A stretch of 64,000 nucleotides of DNA, taken from contig CM057347.1 of the NCBI GenBank assembly GCA_030015575.1, forward strand, positions 504,063,176 to 504,127,175. The letters run 5' to 3'. Both the position numbers and the translations under genes were made by a program. Origin of the DNA: Agapanthus africanus. Its lineage: Eukaryota > Streptophyta > Magnoliopsida > Asparagales > Amaryllidaceae. The notes beneath the pieces are model-generated. The model was not told where the DNA came from, searched no databases, and worked only from the letters and a program-made list of their open reading frames with translations. Below, one piece after another: positions 47,462 to 57,553 of this stretch (position 1 is its first letter; the number at the start of each line of letters is the position of its first letter).

Positions 47462-48137
47462 GTGGTATCAGAGCCTCGCCATTAACTTAGTCTAGCTTTG
47501 TTTAATGTGTTTACATTTCCGATCGACCAAAATTCCAAAATCCGCGTTTTTCACATGCATCAGTTTTCTGTTGAAATTTTCTGGAGTCGAAATTTTTTTC
47601 AGGTTGTAGAAAAGTGATGTACTGGAAATTCTAAGAACACTGTAGAAATTCGATACAGTGAATCCACAATAGGAGCGCGGAACCGCGGCCATACCCCCCT
47701 TTAGGCCGCGGTTCCGCCGCACTATGTTGAGATCACTGCATCAAATTTCAACAGTTGCTTTCTGGGTTAAAATTAGGGTTTTTGGAATATTAATTTTGGG
47801 CCCAGAATTTCTTGATGTGCAACAGTAGTACTTGGGGGCCCACTTGTTAAAATTTGATCGATCGGATATTTTAAACACATTAGTTCACAGTATTTACATT
47901 ATATCTGCGACCGTGAATGTCACTTGATCGGTAAATCCAGTCTAACTGCTATAGCCCGGTTAGACGGATTTGCGAACGTGACTTTCACGTTGATGTTCTG
48001 TGATTTTGTTGTGATGTTGCGGATCGGTCGTGGGGGATAGCCTGGATGCAATGCTAGTACTGTTTTGTTGTATTATGTACATTTGATATTGCGGGGCGAG
48101 CGTCCGACATGTGGACATGTGGACTGCCGTCACTGCT
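47462..48137 (+). mobile_element. Partial second copy of the copia leader after the 3' LTR
   Basis: Matches 39449-40115 nearly base for base, then stops at GACTGCCGTCACTGC and passes into the 84-bp repeats of Tat element 2. A 9-base duplication (CATGTGGAC twice) sits at 48107-48124, just before the junction. The interval implies a former LTR-interior-LTR-interior array trimmed by deletion. Confidence 0.85.
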
Positions 48138-48960
48138 CGGTTGCCTCTTGCGAGGTCTTTGATCCTTCAGGACGGGGACCGAGCAGGGTTGCTGCCCAGT
48201 GCCTCTTGGCGAGGACTTTGATCCATGTCGGTTGTGGTAGGGTGCTACCAGCCGGGGATAGCCGAGCAAGGACTCGACTGTCTCTGGGAGGACTTTGGTC
48301 CTTGGCGCGGGAGGAGCTGTAGGAGCCTACCAAGGACCCTTGGCCGGGCAGGGTTACTGCCCGGTGCCTCTTGGCGAGGGCTTTTGTCCTGAAGGATAGC
48401 CGAGCGAGGGATCCTCGGGCTCCACTGCCTCTGGGAGGGCTTTCTGATCCTTGGCGTTGAGGTAGGGAAGCTACCCGCCAGGGATAGCTTAGCGATGGTT
48501 GGGCGCGACTGCCTCTGGGAGGACTTTCTGCTCCCTGGTGTTGTGGTAGGGGAGCTACCCGTCAGGGATAGCCGAGCAGGGCAGCTGCTGGGTTGCCTCT
48601 TGGTGAGGGCTTTGATCCCTGGCGTTGCGGTAGAGGAACTACCCGCTGGGGATGACCGAGCAGGGCAGCTGCTAGGTTTCCTCTTGGTGAGGGATTTGGT
48701 CCCTGGCGTTGCGGCAGGGAGGCTACCCGTCAGGGATAACTGAGCAGGGTAGCTGGGTTGCCTCTTGGTGAGGGCTTTGATCCCTGGCATTGCGGTAGGG
48801 AAGCTACCCGCCAGGGATAACCGAGCAGGGCGGCTGCTGGGTTGCCTCTTGGTGAGGGCTTTGACCTTTAGCGCTAGGGGGCCTGAGGAGGCCGGCTGAG
48901 GATAACCGGGCAGGGCAGCTGCTCGGCCGAATCTTCAAGAGGTTTTGCCCGACCATACAT
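48138..48960. repeat. 84-bp tandem repeats of Tat element 2
   Basis: About ten units starting GCCTCTTGGTGAGGGCTTTG and containing GCTACCCGCCAGGGATA and CCGAGCAGGGCAGCTGC. Most units are about 84 bp, others 60-85. Because 84 is divisible by three, a minus-strand frame stays open for 181 residues (48245-48790), but its repetitive Ser/Pro-rich product is probably a by-product. Confidence 0.85.
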
Positions 48961-49133
48961 TTGGGGAACAGGAACGGTTAGCATGCGCATTGAATGCGGG
49001 GGGGGGGGAGGGGGTGAAGCGCCAGGGTCGTGTCGCTTCGATTCCGTCGGAGGAGGCTTAATGATCGCCGCATGGCGGCGACTCCTTGGACGAGAGCGGG
49101 TGACCGTTGAGTTCCTCTGGGGGGCGCAGCGGG

Positions 49134-49143
49134 CTATATAAAG
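49134..49143 (+). promoter_or_regulatory. TATA box of antisense gene 2
   Basis: CTATATAAAG on the plus strand, 48 bases upstream of the ATG at 49191 and opposite to the element's own direction of transcription. Confidence 0.65.
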
Positions 49144-49190
49144 TTGAAGGAGTACTAGACCTTCCTTCCCTTGCAAACAGAGTGTTGAGA

Positions 49191-49688
49191 ATGCAGGACT
49201 TTCCCTTTACCATCCCCGAGATCATCAATTTCGAAGATGTGTACCTGTATGACCAGAACTGCACCGAGGAAACGGTGCAGTTGGTATACAGGAGCATCGA
49301 GGACCACTTCGGCCGGTTGCTCCCCCGACGTTCTTCCCTGTTGCAGCTGCTGATGTACTCTATCTGGAGGGCGTTGCCGGGGCTTTACAACCCTCTGTCC
49401 CAGCAGCTCTATGATGAGACCGTATGCAAGCTGTTGTCTTTGAGGCGCTTCAGCCTCATCTCCGCGAACCGGCTGGCTCGCTCGGAGGCGCTCGTCCGCG
49501 AGTGCTATGAGTTGAGGCTCGGAATCAACGCGCGCGGGGGGAACCAAGGGGAGAGATTGGATCTCATGAGGCCTCGGCTGGCGGAGATCTTCACCGAGTA
49601 TCACGAGCAGTGCTCTCTGCACCCCCTTCCCCGCTGTTGTAATAATAGTTTTATTTTCTTTTTGTATGTACGGCTGAGGAGCCCATAA
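49191..49688 (+). CDS. Antisense gene 2 of Tat element 2, unknown function
   Basis: I choose the ATG at 49191 because it follows the TATA box at a normal leader distance; the frame is open from 49107. The product is about 165 residues, starting MQDFPFTIPEIINFEDVYLY, rich in Leu and Arg, probably helical, with no membrane segment and no motif I recognise. It ends 125 bases from the end of the oppositely oriented gag, so the two are convergent. An AATAAA at 49708-49713 follows, after a GGCTGAGGAGCC...AATACCCC segment like that of antisense gene 1. It may be a second gene of the element or the 3' part of a rearranged copy. Confidence 0.55.
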   Translation: MQDFPFTIPEIINFEDVYLYDQNCTEETVQLVYRSIEDHFGRLLPRRSSLLQLLMYSIWRALPGLYNPLSQQLYDETVCKLLSLRRFSLISANRLARSEALVRECYELRLGINARGGNQGERLDLMRPRLAEIFTEYHEQCSLHPLPRCCNNSFIFFLYVRLRSP

Positions 49689-49707
49689 TACCCCCTCTTT
49701 TTTTTGG

Positions 49708-49713
49708 AATAAA
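49708..49713 (+). terminator. Poly(A) signal of antisense gene 2
   Basis: AATAAA 20 bases after the stop codon, in a T-rich context. Confidence 0.55.
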
Positions 49714-49813
49714 TAAGAACTTTTCTACTTTCTTCGCAATGTTCTGCTGATCTTTATTAAATTGACAATAGGCCCTAGGGAGAGTTTATATTGTCTCAAA
49801 AGAAAAGTACATG

Positions 49814-50678
49814 CTAATAGATGACCCTATCAGCGTGGCCCGAGCTTCCTGGTGGCTTGCTGGTCTCCGTGCTTGGCACCGGGTACGGGGCTTTCCAGGC
49901 GCCGGACTGGTCGTCTGAGGAGATAAGCATGATCTGGCCGATGGTTAGCTCGGCAGGAGGAGGACGCTGCTCCTGTTCGCGGTCGGCCTGTCGTTTATCC
50001 CTTAAGTAGGCGGCGAGGTGCCTCGATCGGATGAGCTCCTTGATGTAATCCCGGAGTTGCTTGCAATCCTCGGTGGCGTGGCCCAGCTTCCAGTGGAAGG
50101 CGCAGTAAGGGCCCTGAGTCCGTTTTGAGGCCCGACGCGAGATTGGAGGAAACTTGAAGAACCTTTCGCCTTGGGCCTGCTCTAGTAACACTGCGAGGGA
50201 GACGTTGAGCGGGGTGTACTCCTGGAACTTCGGGTGATAGGGCTGCTGACGCTCTGGCCTCTCCTCCCGAGCCCTCTTCTTCTCGTCGGATCGTTCTGCC
50301 CCGGGGAGGTTCGCGTTCACCTCGGACTCTAGCTGAACCTCGCGCTCGGTCCACGCCTTGACCTCGGCCATGGTCTTAGGCTGTGCCAACGTAAAGGAGC
50401 GCAGCCACTCTTTATGCCTCAGACCAAATCTGAGCGCCGTGATGACGGTCTCATCCCGGTGCTCGGGAACCTCGAGGAGGGCGTTGTAAAAGCGAGTGAT
50501 GTAAGCCTTGAATGTCTTCTTATCTCCACTCTTAATTGTGAAGAGGTAGTCGACCGTGCGCTTCTGCCGACGGTTACCAACGAAGTGGCCGAGGAACTGA
50601 GTAGCCAGCTTGTCGAAGGTCGAGATTGAGCGAGGCTCGAGTCCTCGGAACCAGTCCCGACCAGAACGGATGAGGGTG
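49814..50678 (-). pseudogene. Tat element 2 gag, C-terminal half
   Basis: Open from the solo-LTR boundary at 50678 leftward. It carries the second half of the gag domain (RDWFRGLEPRSISTFDKLA, FVGNRR, TRFYNALLEVP) and a zinc-knuckle-like YCAFHWKLGHATEDC...LRDYIKELI at about 50035-50110. The frame ends at 49814 with no protease following. The N-terminal half resumes beyond the inserted LTR at 54481. Confidence 0.85.
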
Positions 50679-53600
50679 TGTCACGCCCCGCTTCCCAAAA
50701 TACGGAATACGAGAGGTTGACAAGGCCAGCCATGCTCTTACGGTCAAGGAAATGTCCTGCTGTAGTCACACTTCGGCTTCTAGTTTTACATGGTAAACAG
50801 CAAATGATGCGCAGGTAATGAGAAATGCAGTAACTGAATGAAACAATGTAAAGAACTGACCTGAGGGGAAACAAACGAATATAACTCTGGATAGCAAGTC
50901 GAGGTGTCTGTGATAGACGTCTAGTCCTGGTCCAGGCTAAATCTTCTCCTCACACTGAGCATGCATACTCAGGTCGTCAGAGCGACACAATAGCAATATA
51001 ATATATAAAATCATGTGACAATTCTAACAGTGATAATAGATATATATAACAGTAAATCAATGACAGTATAGGTATGAACATGCAGTAATCAATGCAGCGG
51101 AACAGTAAAAAATTGTAGAATGATATGCCACGTATGTCAACACAGTAAGTAAGGTATATCAATGCCAGTATCCCTATCAGTCTCTAAGTCTCATTGTACA
51201 GGTCACTAAGCCTATCGTCAATCTAAGTGTGAGAGTCAACCACTCGCGAGTGTCCTCCATTCAAGGGTAGAACCCAAGGGCAAGGGACCACGGGCCCAAC
51301 ATGTAACTTACGGTAATAATCATGTACCCTGTAAATCTCCATATATCTCCATATATATAAGCCGGCAAGGGACTCCCGAGATTCTGTTGAACTCACACTC
51401 AAACTACTCCACACCCCGTGGTCTACATTACACGCTAACCATAACCCTAAATACCAGTCGGTCTGTGACAAGTCTGCGCGAGAATTGGAGGCAGGACCTC
51501 CATCAAGCACGTCCCGACTAATACCTAAGATAAATGGCAAAGTCTGATGTCTTATCTGTGACACCCATGCAAGAGCTTCCATAAGTGTCCCATACCACTT
51601 ATAGTCACACGTACATGCGTTCCACAGACGTCGACAATGCAACAGAATAATAAGGTTCACTGATTGTGTACAAGTACGTATCACTTTCACTTATTCACTG
51701 ATACACGAAACACTAACGTACTTACCACAATCATCACTAATCCTAACACTGGGTAATGCACGTTATCACTAGATTATCAATGCAGTGACATGTGAATGAT
51801 ATGATGCGTAAACAGTATGTAGGCATGATTAGGGTATCATGAATCAATAATGTACCACTTGCATAATTTATCATAAATCATACGGTTACAGTTTAGTGAA
51901 ACGATGAACGGGGAATAAATAGTATGTTTAGTTATCTATCCAGCGAATTTAGTTTCATGTTAATCGGGTTCCAGGATCATTAATTATAACCATTTCATTT
52001 TAAGCGTTCACGGCTGGAAATCCGGTTTCAGAATCGGAAGTCCGTTTCGCGACGCATTTTAATCCCAGTTGGGATCAGATTTTAACGACGATGCAGTTGA
52101 ATAAAATCTAGGGTTTTCAGTAGGGTTTTCAGTAGGGTTTTCAGTAAGGTTTTCAACGCAACAGACGGATCTTCAATCGCGTCTGTACGTCAGGAGATAT
52201 ACACTGTTCAATACTAGTATGTAAATTCTGAATCTGTTGGGACCGTTATATGTCAACAACTATTAAATTACAGATTAAATATCAAACGATAACGAAACAG
52301 GATGAAACCACTTGTGTTGTATAGCTAACAGATTCACCTATAATAAATAGCGGAGTTCCGCAACCTACGAGTTAAGGAAACAGTGTGGTACCCATTACGG
52401 GACAGTAAACAACAACTGGAGTCGCTCTGGACTGCAGTCCAGAGTCGCACTCCGATCCAAATATCAACACAGTTTGAGTACAGAAATATTTGGTAACTAG
52501 CATAGGGTTATAGTTCGTCGAGTCTGCTTCGATTTGAGCCCTCGAGCGCATCATTCCAGTATGTAAATAATTTATGGTGATTTTATCGGTTTTCAGGTAC
52601 AAGAAAATTCCAGTTTTACGAGTAAACTTAGGGGTAGTCGTTTTAGTCGTTAACGGTCATATTTTCCAGCGAAATTTACACACTAGATTCACAGCTATAT
52701 GGGCCAAACTACACCATTTAGTTCCATCAAATTAGGTGAGTAATTTCATTGGGAACACACGTCGAACAGGTATGGCATAAAATTGATCTAAAATTGTAAC
52801 TTTATGATCTATGTAATTAAAGATTGTAACTTGAGTATATAGCATGTAAGCAAGTAAAATACTTGCCTGGAACGTCTCAGGAATGCACGGCAGCGATGCG
52901 GTCTATCGCAGTGGCACGACGCGATCACGACGCGAATACGATAAAGATTTGCTCGGCTCGAGCTTCGCTTGACGGCTCGGTACAGTGGTTGTTTGCGTGG
53001 GTTTTGGGTTTTGTTATTTTTGAAGAGAGAGGGGGATAACAAAGAGGGAGAGGGATAGAGTGAGATAGAGCAAAAGGAGACAGAGAGAGTAAGAGAGAGA
53101 GCCAGAGAGATTGAGTGAGAAGGAGAGAGGCAGAGGTAGAAAGTTAGAGGGAGAAAGGATTAGAGAGAGAGTGAGTGAGAAAAAGAGAGACACAGAGAGG
53201 GAGAGACAAAGAGAGAGAGAACCAGAGAGAGATTGAGAAAGAGAGAGAGAGGGGGTGAGAACAGAAGAAGGGAGAGAGAAGGAGGGAGAGAGTGATCGAG
53301 AGAAAGAGAGATCGAGAGATTGAGAGAGGAGGTCGTCGGCGACGTGTGGGAGGTTGTGTTGATGCTCCGGCGTGTCCAGCGGCGGGGGATGCCGGCGTTG
53401 ATGGAGGCAATGGGTTGGGTGTGCAGGAGGAGGAAGTCGAGGGAGAGAGGGAGTGGGGAGCTCGGGTTTGATGGTGGTCGAAGGTGGAAGCGAGGGAGAG
53501 AGGAAGAGAGGTCGTGGTCGTCACCGTCAGGGCGTGTGACGTTGGGTGCTCGGTGACGGAGGCGTGCAGGTGAACTCGGGAGGTGCTGTGATTGGGTGAG

Positions 53601-54475
53601 GGGGTAGAGGGAGAAGTGGGTCTGAGAGAGTGAGGAGTGATGGGAGTGAGGGAGAGGGAAAGAGCGATGAGGCGCGCATCGTGGGTAACGCTCGCGAGCG
53701 TGGGCATCGGCGGAGGGAGTGGGTCGCGAAGGAAACGTGCGCGGGAAAGTAGGGGGTAGCCGTTGGAGGAAGGAGGCACTGTTGGTGCGGGTCGGGTAGG
53801 ATTTGAAGCGGGCGTGGGGTGAGGGGATGAGGAGAGTGGGCCGGGCCAGGGATTGGCTTGGGATTATTTAAATGGAATTTGGTAAGAAATGGAGGGGATG
53901 GGCAGCAGGGAAAATCAATGAGGAAGAGGGAAAGGAAGGCCGGGCTTGGGTTTAAAAAATAGATTAAGTTTATAGAAAAATAAGTGAGTGGGCTGAGGGA
54001 ATTTGCTGGGCCGCAGGAAAAATTTAATTTAAAGGAAAGAATGGAAAAAGGCCGGGGTGGTGAGAAGATGGTGCTGGGCTCGGGGAAAAATCAATATAAA
54101 GGAGGGAAATTCTAAAGGGCCAGCTTGTTTTTAAAATCAAAGAATAAATGATAGAAGGGATGGGCCGGAAGAAAAGAAAATGAATTTAAAAGAATGTGCA
54201 AAAAATGTGCTTGGGTTTTGGTTTAGGATAAATAATTAGAACTAGGGTTTGGGTTCAAGGCTGACTTTAGACGGAAAAATATACATACGATTTGTTTTGG
54301 GGTTTAATTTCTATAAAAGGAAAACGGCTTAGGCCAGAGGGAATGAAGGGTAAGGTCTGGGGGTTTTAGGGTTTAATGGAGTTCCTTTAAAATAATTAAA
54401 TAATTAAAAATAACAAAATTTATGGTTTAAAGAGAAATACGGATTTTAGGCGTACAAAAAGAACCGGGTATTACA
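50679..54475 (-). mobile_element. Solo LTR (3.8 kb) inserted in Tat element 2 gag
   Basis: The ends on the minus strand are TGTAATACCCGG (54475) and ...GGGGCGTGACA (50679). The 5-bp sequence GGGTG is present on both sides (50674-50678 and 54476-54480), and gag reads through once one copy and the insert are ignored. No gag or pol lies inside, so it is a solo LTR left by LTR-LTR recombination. The same family, opposite strand, begins at 62272. The inner terminus CGGGGCGTGACA is shared with the Tekay-like LTRs. Confidence 0.9.
53020..53330. repeat. Purine-rich (GA)n-like tract
   Basis: About 300 bases of GAGAGA with interspersed AGAGAGAGAG and GGGAGA on the plus strand. The corresponding part of the related LTR near 63040-63115 has a CT-rich run. 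ORFs over it are low-complexity artefacts. Confidence 0.85.
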
Positions 54476-54480
54476 GGGTG

Positions 54481-55364
54481 GCAGGAAAGGCCCTGCTCTG
54501 GGCGGCATCGGAATGGTCCTGAAAGCTCATTCCCGCAGTGAAAGCATCCAAATGGTCTTTGGGGTCGGTTTTCCCGTCGAACAGAGAGACCTTCGGGGGT
54601 TTGTTGCGTGAGGAGACGTGGACAGCGAGCGGTTTCTCGGTGAACGGTTTGGTGAGCGAGTGGGCGGCGTACTCGGCCCCGTCGGCCGAGAGGTGACCTT
54701 CCCGGCGCATGCCCTCGATCTTCTTCTCGAGGGCGTCGAGTCGGCCGTGGTACCCCGAGGACTCGGTGCCTCGTCATCCCTGGCCTCTGCTGTGGGAGAC
54801 CTTTGTTTGGGCATGGCTCCGGTTCCTCTCGATGAGGTTCCTCAGATCCCCGGGTGCGGAGGCTCTCGAGCCGTCATGGCGAGCCCCTTCTGTGCGACCC
54901 CGTCGGGGAAGAGGGTGCCGGCCATGCCTGTGGGCAGGCGAGGTGGCCGACATCTTCTCAGGGGGGAAAGGGTCGCGAGGAGGTTCGAGGCGTGGTGCTC
55001 CGGCGGCGGACCTCGGGGTGGAGCCGCGAGGCGCCCAACAGGTCGGTCCGTGAGATTCGTGGTCAGGAGTCCCAGCTCGCCGGTGGTCGGCCGTGCCCAT
55101 GGGGGCAGGGCATTCGGGAGGCGGAGGAGTGGAGATCTGGGGCCCAGGCACGGCCGTTTGGGCGCGGACAAGCGCCTCCACAAGGGACTGTAGCCGATCT
55201 ATTCGGCTGGTGAGGGCATGGATGGTGGTCGCCGGAGGGGGTTCATCCGTGCCTCCGGTGAGAGGGAGGCGGCGGCTGGTACCCGAATCTTCAGGATGGT
55301 CGCTTGCCATGTGGACGGAGATCGGAAGGCCGACTTTGTTTTTGTGGAGCTTGCGTTCCCACAA
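54481..55364 (-). pseudogene. Tat element 2 gag, N-terminal half
   Basis: Starts at an ATG at 55364 (or the second ATG at 55310, MASDHPEDSG), right after the primer-binding site. A helix ALTSRIDRLQSLVEALVRAQ is followed by a Pro/Arg-rich region. A TGA at 54774-54776 interrupts the frame; the same frame continues with GRLDALEKKIEGMRREGH and NKPPKVSLFDGKTDPKDHL, the start of the gag domain. The stop fits CGA to TGA at a CpG. Confidence 0.85.
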
Positions 55365-55373
55365 ACGGCGCCA
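55358..55373 (-). other. Primer-binding site of Tat element 2
   Basis: The minus strand reads TGGCGCCGTTTGTGGG two bases after the LTR end. Its first ten bases match the tRNA-Asp-type site used by several plant Ty3-gypsy elements. Confidence 0.75.
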
Positions 55374-55375
55374 AC

Positions 55376-56110
55376 TGATGGAGGTCCTTTTCAGATGTCC
55401 TTCAGATGTTGTCTTCCGTCGATCTCCCAGTAGATTCTGAAGGGGATCCCCGGTTGTGTGTGGGTCTCAATGGGTTTTGAAGAGATTTGGTGATTGAGGG
55501 AGTTTGACGCCAAGTACCTGCAAAGAAGTCCCGGGGTGGTTTGATGACACCGAGGACCCTCCGACGATCAAGTTAGTACTAGATTCGAGCAGCGTAACGG
55601 CTAAGTGGAGTAAAAATGGCTTACTTGACCCTTATGTGATTGGGGTTTATATAGTGGTGGAGGCACGCAGCAGCAGGCGCGAGAATCTCGCCGGCAGTTA
55701 CGCTCCCGACGTCACACCTGCGTAGAGAGCGGATCGCCCATGAATGGGGATCACGAAGGCGTGGAATGTGGGATGTTGCTGGTGGAGAATCCGCGCATGG
55801 CGAGATTCGCGGAGCTGCGGTTACGCCTGTGAGCGGCGGAACTGGTCGGATGACCGAGGAAGACGGCCTCGGCAAAGGGGCTCGGGGACGAGCGAGAAGG
55901 CCGAGAAGACTTGGTCTTGTGGCAGTTCGGGGCGAGCTGAGTGGCCGTGGAGGCCAATCTGCGGGGAGCCCTGAGGAGGGCTAGCTCGTGCTGGCCAGTC
56001 GGGTACAGGGATGGCATGGTCGGCCTTTATGGGCCCTTTCTTCTGAGTTCTGGGACGTGCCGTCTGACACGTGTCCCGATCTTAAGGGTCGCCAATAATG
56101 AGCATTATCA
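55376..56110 (-). mobile_element. 5' LTR of Tat element 2
   Basis: 735 bp, beginning TGATAATGCTCA at 56110 and ending CTCCATCA at 55376 on the minus strand. TATA box CTATATAAA at 55646-55654. Its 55568-56110 part matches the 3' LTR at 33724-34266. DNA to the right is not copia, so the copia/Tat boundary at 33723 is not a simple insertion. Confidence 0.9.
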
Positions 56111-56149
56111 AAACTTTTCGCTAATTTGTCGCGCCTCCGATTGCTGCCC

Positions 56150-56430
56150 TTGTCTCCACCACTATTGCCCCACACCACCACCATATCACCACAACCATCA
56201 GCATCACCACCACCGCCGCCATCACCTACCACCATCAGCAGCAGTGCAACAAGCACCGCCACACCCACCAGCACCGCTACCACCCACACTCATCATCATC
56301 ACCATCAAAGAAAACCCCTCTGGCTAACCCTCGCCATCGATAGATGCCCCTGCCACCGATCACCTCTACCCCATCATCACCATCATCATCACCACAACCA
56401 TCATCATCATCATAACCACCATCTGCGGTG
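56150..56430. repeat. (CAY)n low-complexity tract
   Basis: Imperfect CAC and CAT triplet runs, the purest at 56370-56420. Confidence 0.8.
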
Positions 56431-56679
56431 ACGGCGAGAGATGAGCAAGGGATGACATGTTTGGGTTTGGTGAGGGAGGAGAGAGAGAGAGAGATAGAGA
56501 GGGGTGGTGATGGCGATGGAAAAATTAATGACGCTTTTTTTCTCAGCCTCAATTAGAATTAGTAAAGGAGAGGGGTTTTTACGTAATGGGCTTTGGTGAT
56601 TTCCCTAGTGGATGATGATCTCTTGTGCAGGTCATCAAAAAGTCATCCTCGCTGATATCCTTTTCACGAGAGTACCAAC

Positions 56680-56732
56680 AGCTTTTAGAAATAGCTTAAC
56701 TGAGAAAAAAGGAAAAGCTAATTCTAAAAGCT
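56680..56732. repeat. Short foldback repeat
   Basis: Arms AGCTTTTAGAAATAGCTT (56680-56697) and AAGCTAATTCTAAAAGCT (56715-56732) are inverted copies with one mismatch around a 17-base A-rich loop. It could be the tip of a decayed DNA transposon or a tiny MITE. Confidence 0.6.
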
Positions 56733-57316
56733 TTGCCTCTCTCTAAATCCATGTTCTTGAAATTTATATTGTTTTATCAACACTATTTTATTACCGTTGG
56801 GCATCTAAAGCATCGATCTCAAAGTCAAACTCATGACCGTTCGTACGCTGTTAGGAGTCTGGCGAGAGGGGTATTGTACTGCTCGGGATGGCGACTTCTT
56901 GGTGACCTGCACGAGAGGCGTCATCATCATCCCTAAGTGTGAGAGCTCATAAACTCACCTTATCAACCTATGTTTTTCTTACTTTGCAATATTACAAATA
57001 CTTACAATATTTAATTAGTTATGTTTGGGTAAAGATAAATATTTATTTATTAACCATTTGCTGAAATTAAAATGATAAAAAAATTATTTATGAAATATTT
57101 TTTCCAACATGTAGTATCAAATACATAACAACTAACACACAAATTACACAAATGTGGCTACATCAAACTAGTTTGTGGCCTTCCATCAATAGTTGTTGCT
57201 CCCTCCCTCTTTTCTCTCCTTCAAATTCTCTCAAATTTTCCACATTTTTCTCAACCAACGTCATCTCTCACTTTGCATCTTGTTTTTCGCAGTCTCATTC
57301 AAATCAACAATCAATC

Positions 57317-57553
57317 ATGGTAAGCCTCTCTTTTTAACACTTGTGGTTCTATGCGAATTGTGCTACTCTTGTAAAACTAAAAACCATGCTGTTTTCTCAA
57401 GGCGAACGCAGCGTCTGGAATGGCTGTGGACGACGAATGCAAGCTGAAATTTGTGGAGCTGAAGGCGAAGAGGAACTTCCGGTTCATCGTGTTCACGATC
57501 AAAGAAAAGTACAGAGGGTGATAGTGGAGAAGCTTGGGGAGCCGGGTCAGAGC
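57317..57553 (+). pseudogene. Truncated ADF pseudogene
   Basis: The start copies the plant ADF layout: a CT-rich 5' UTR, ATG at 57317, an 82-bp intron immediately after it (GTAAGC...CTCAAG, 57320-57401), and exon 2 encoding [17 protein letters not shown] and [12 protein letters not shown]. The frame is lost at about 57510 (one base missing), although [12 protein letters not shown] is still readable in the next frame. Similarity stops near 57553; the rest of exon 2 and exon 3 are absent. It is convergent with the intact ADF gene about 640 bases away and, by its residues, is a different ADF paralog and not a simple inverted copy. Confidence 0.85.

Larger units (their letters stand above)
37165..48137 (+). 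mobile_element. Plus-strand copia relative: intact-looking LTRs, ruined interior, partial second interior
   Basis: Order: LTR (37165-39448), PBS, leader, degenerate interior, PPT, LTR (45178-47461), then 676 bases (47462-48137) repeating the PBS and start of the leader. The LTRs are each 2284 bp and differ by about 1-2% by eye. PBS, PPT and leader motifs match the minus-strand copia, whose LTR it also partly resembles. The left flank is Tat element 2 (GGAAG at 37160-37164). The right end is cut off within the repeated leader, so no target duplication can be read. Confidence 0.85.
33724..56110 (-). mobile_element. Second Tat-type element with gag and antisense genes but no visible pol
   Basis: On the minus strand: 5' LTR (56110-55376), PBS, gag (55364-54481 and 50678-49814), antisense gene 2 (49191-49688), 84-bp tandem repeats (48960-48138), antisense gene 1 (34765-36774), PPT (34280-34267) and a truncated 3' LTR (34266-33724). 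It is interrupted by a solo LTR (50679-54475) and a copia element (37165-48137). I find no protease, RT or integrase reading anywhere between gag and the PPT. It could be a non-autonomous gag-only form, or pol could have been lost with the deletion that ends the copia insertion at 48137. Confidence 0.75.
56111..57150. other. Intergenic region with triplet repeats, no gene seen
   Basis: 56150-56430 is dominated by CAC/CAT triplets, and a short (GA)n run lies near 56478-56500. Repeat-driven ORFs here look artefactual. 56930-57150 is AT-rich. Confidence 0.6.

Noticed and set aside
48245..48790. 181-residue repetitive ORF as a gene
   Set aside because: Stays open only because the tandem unit is 84 bp; no start context or independent signal.
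53144..53779. 211-residue Ser/Pro/Leu-rich ORF on the minus strand
   Set aside because: Product of the (GA)n tract in the solo LTR; low complexity.
55093..55213. Plus-strand ORFs over 54618-55440
   Set aside because: Opposite-strand shadows of the GC-rich Tat gag, whose domain and zinc motifs are on the minus strand.
56150..56430. His/Ser-rich protein gene over the CAY triplets
   Set aside because: Microsatellite; ORFs exist in several frames on both strands.
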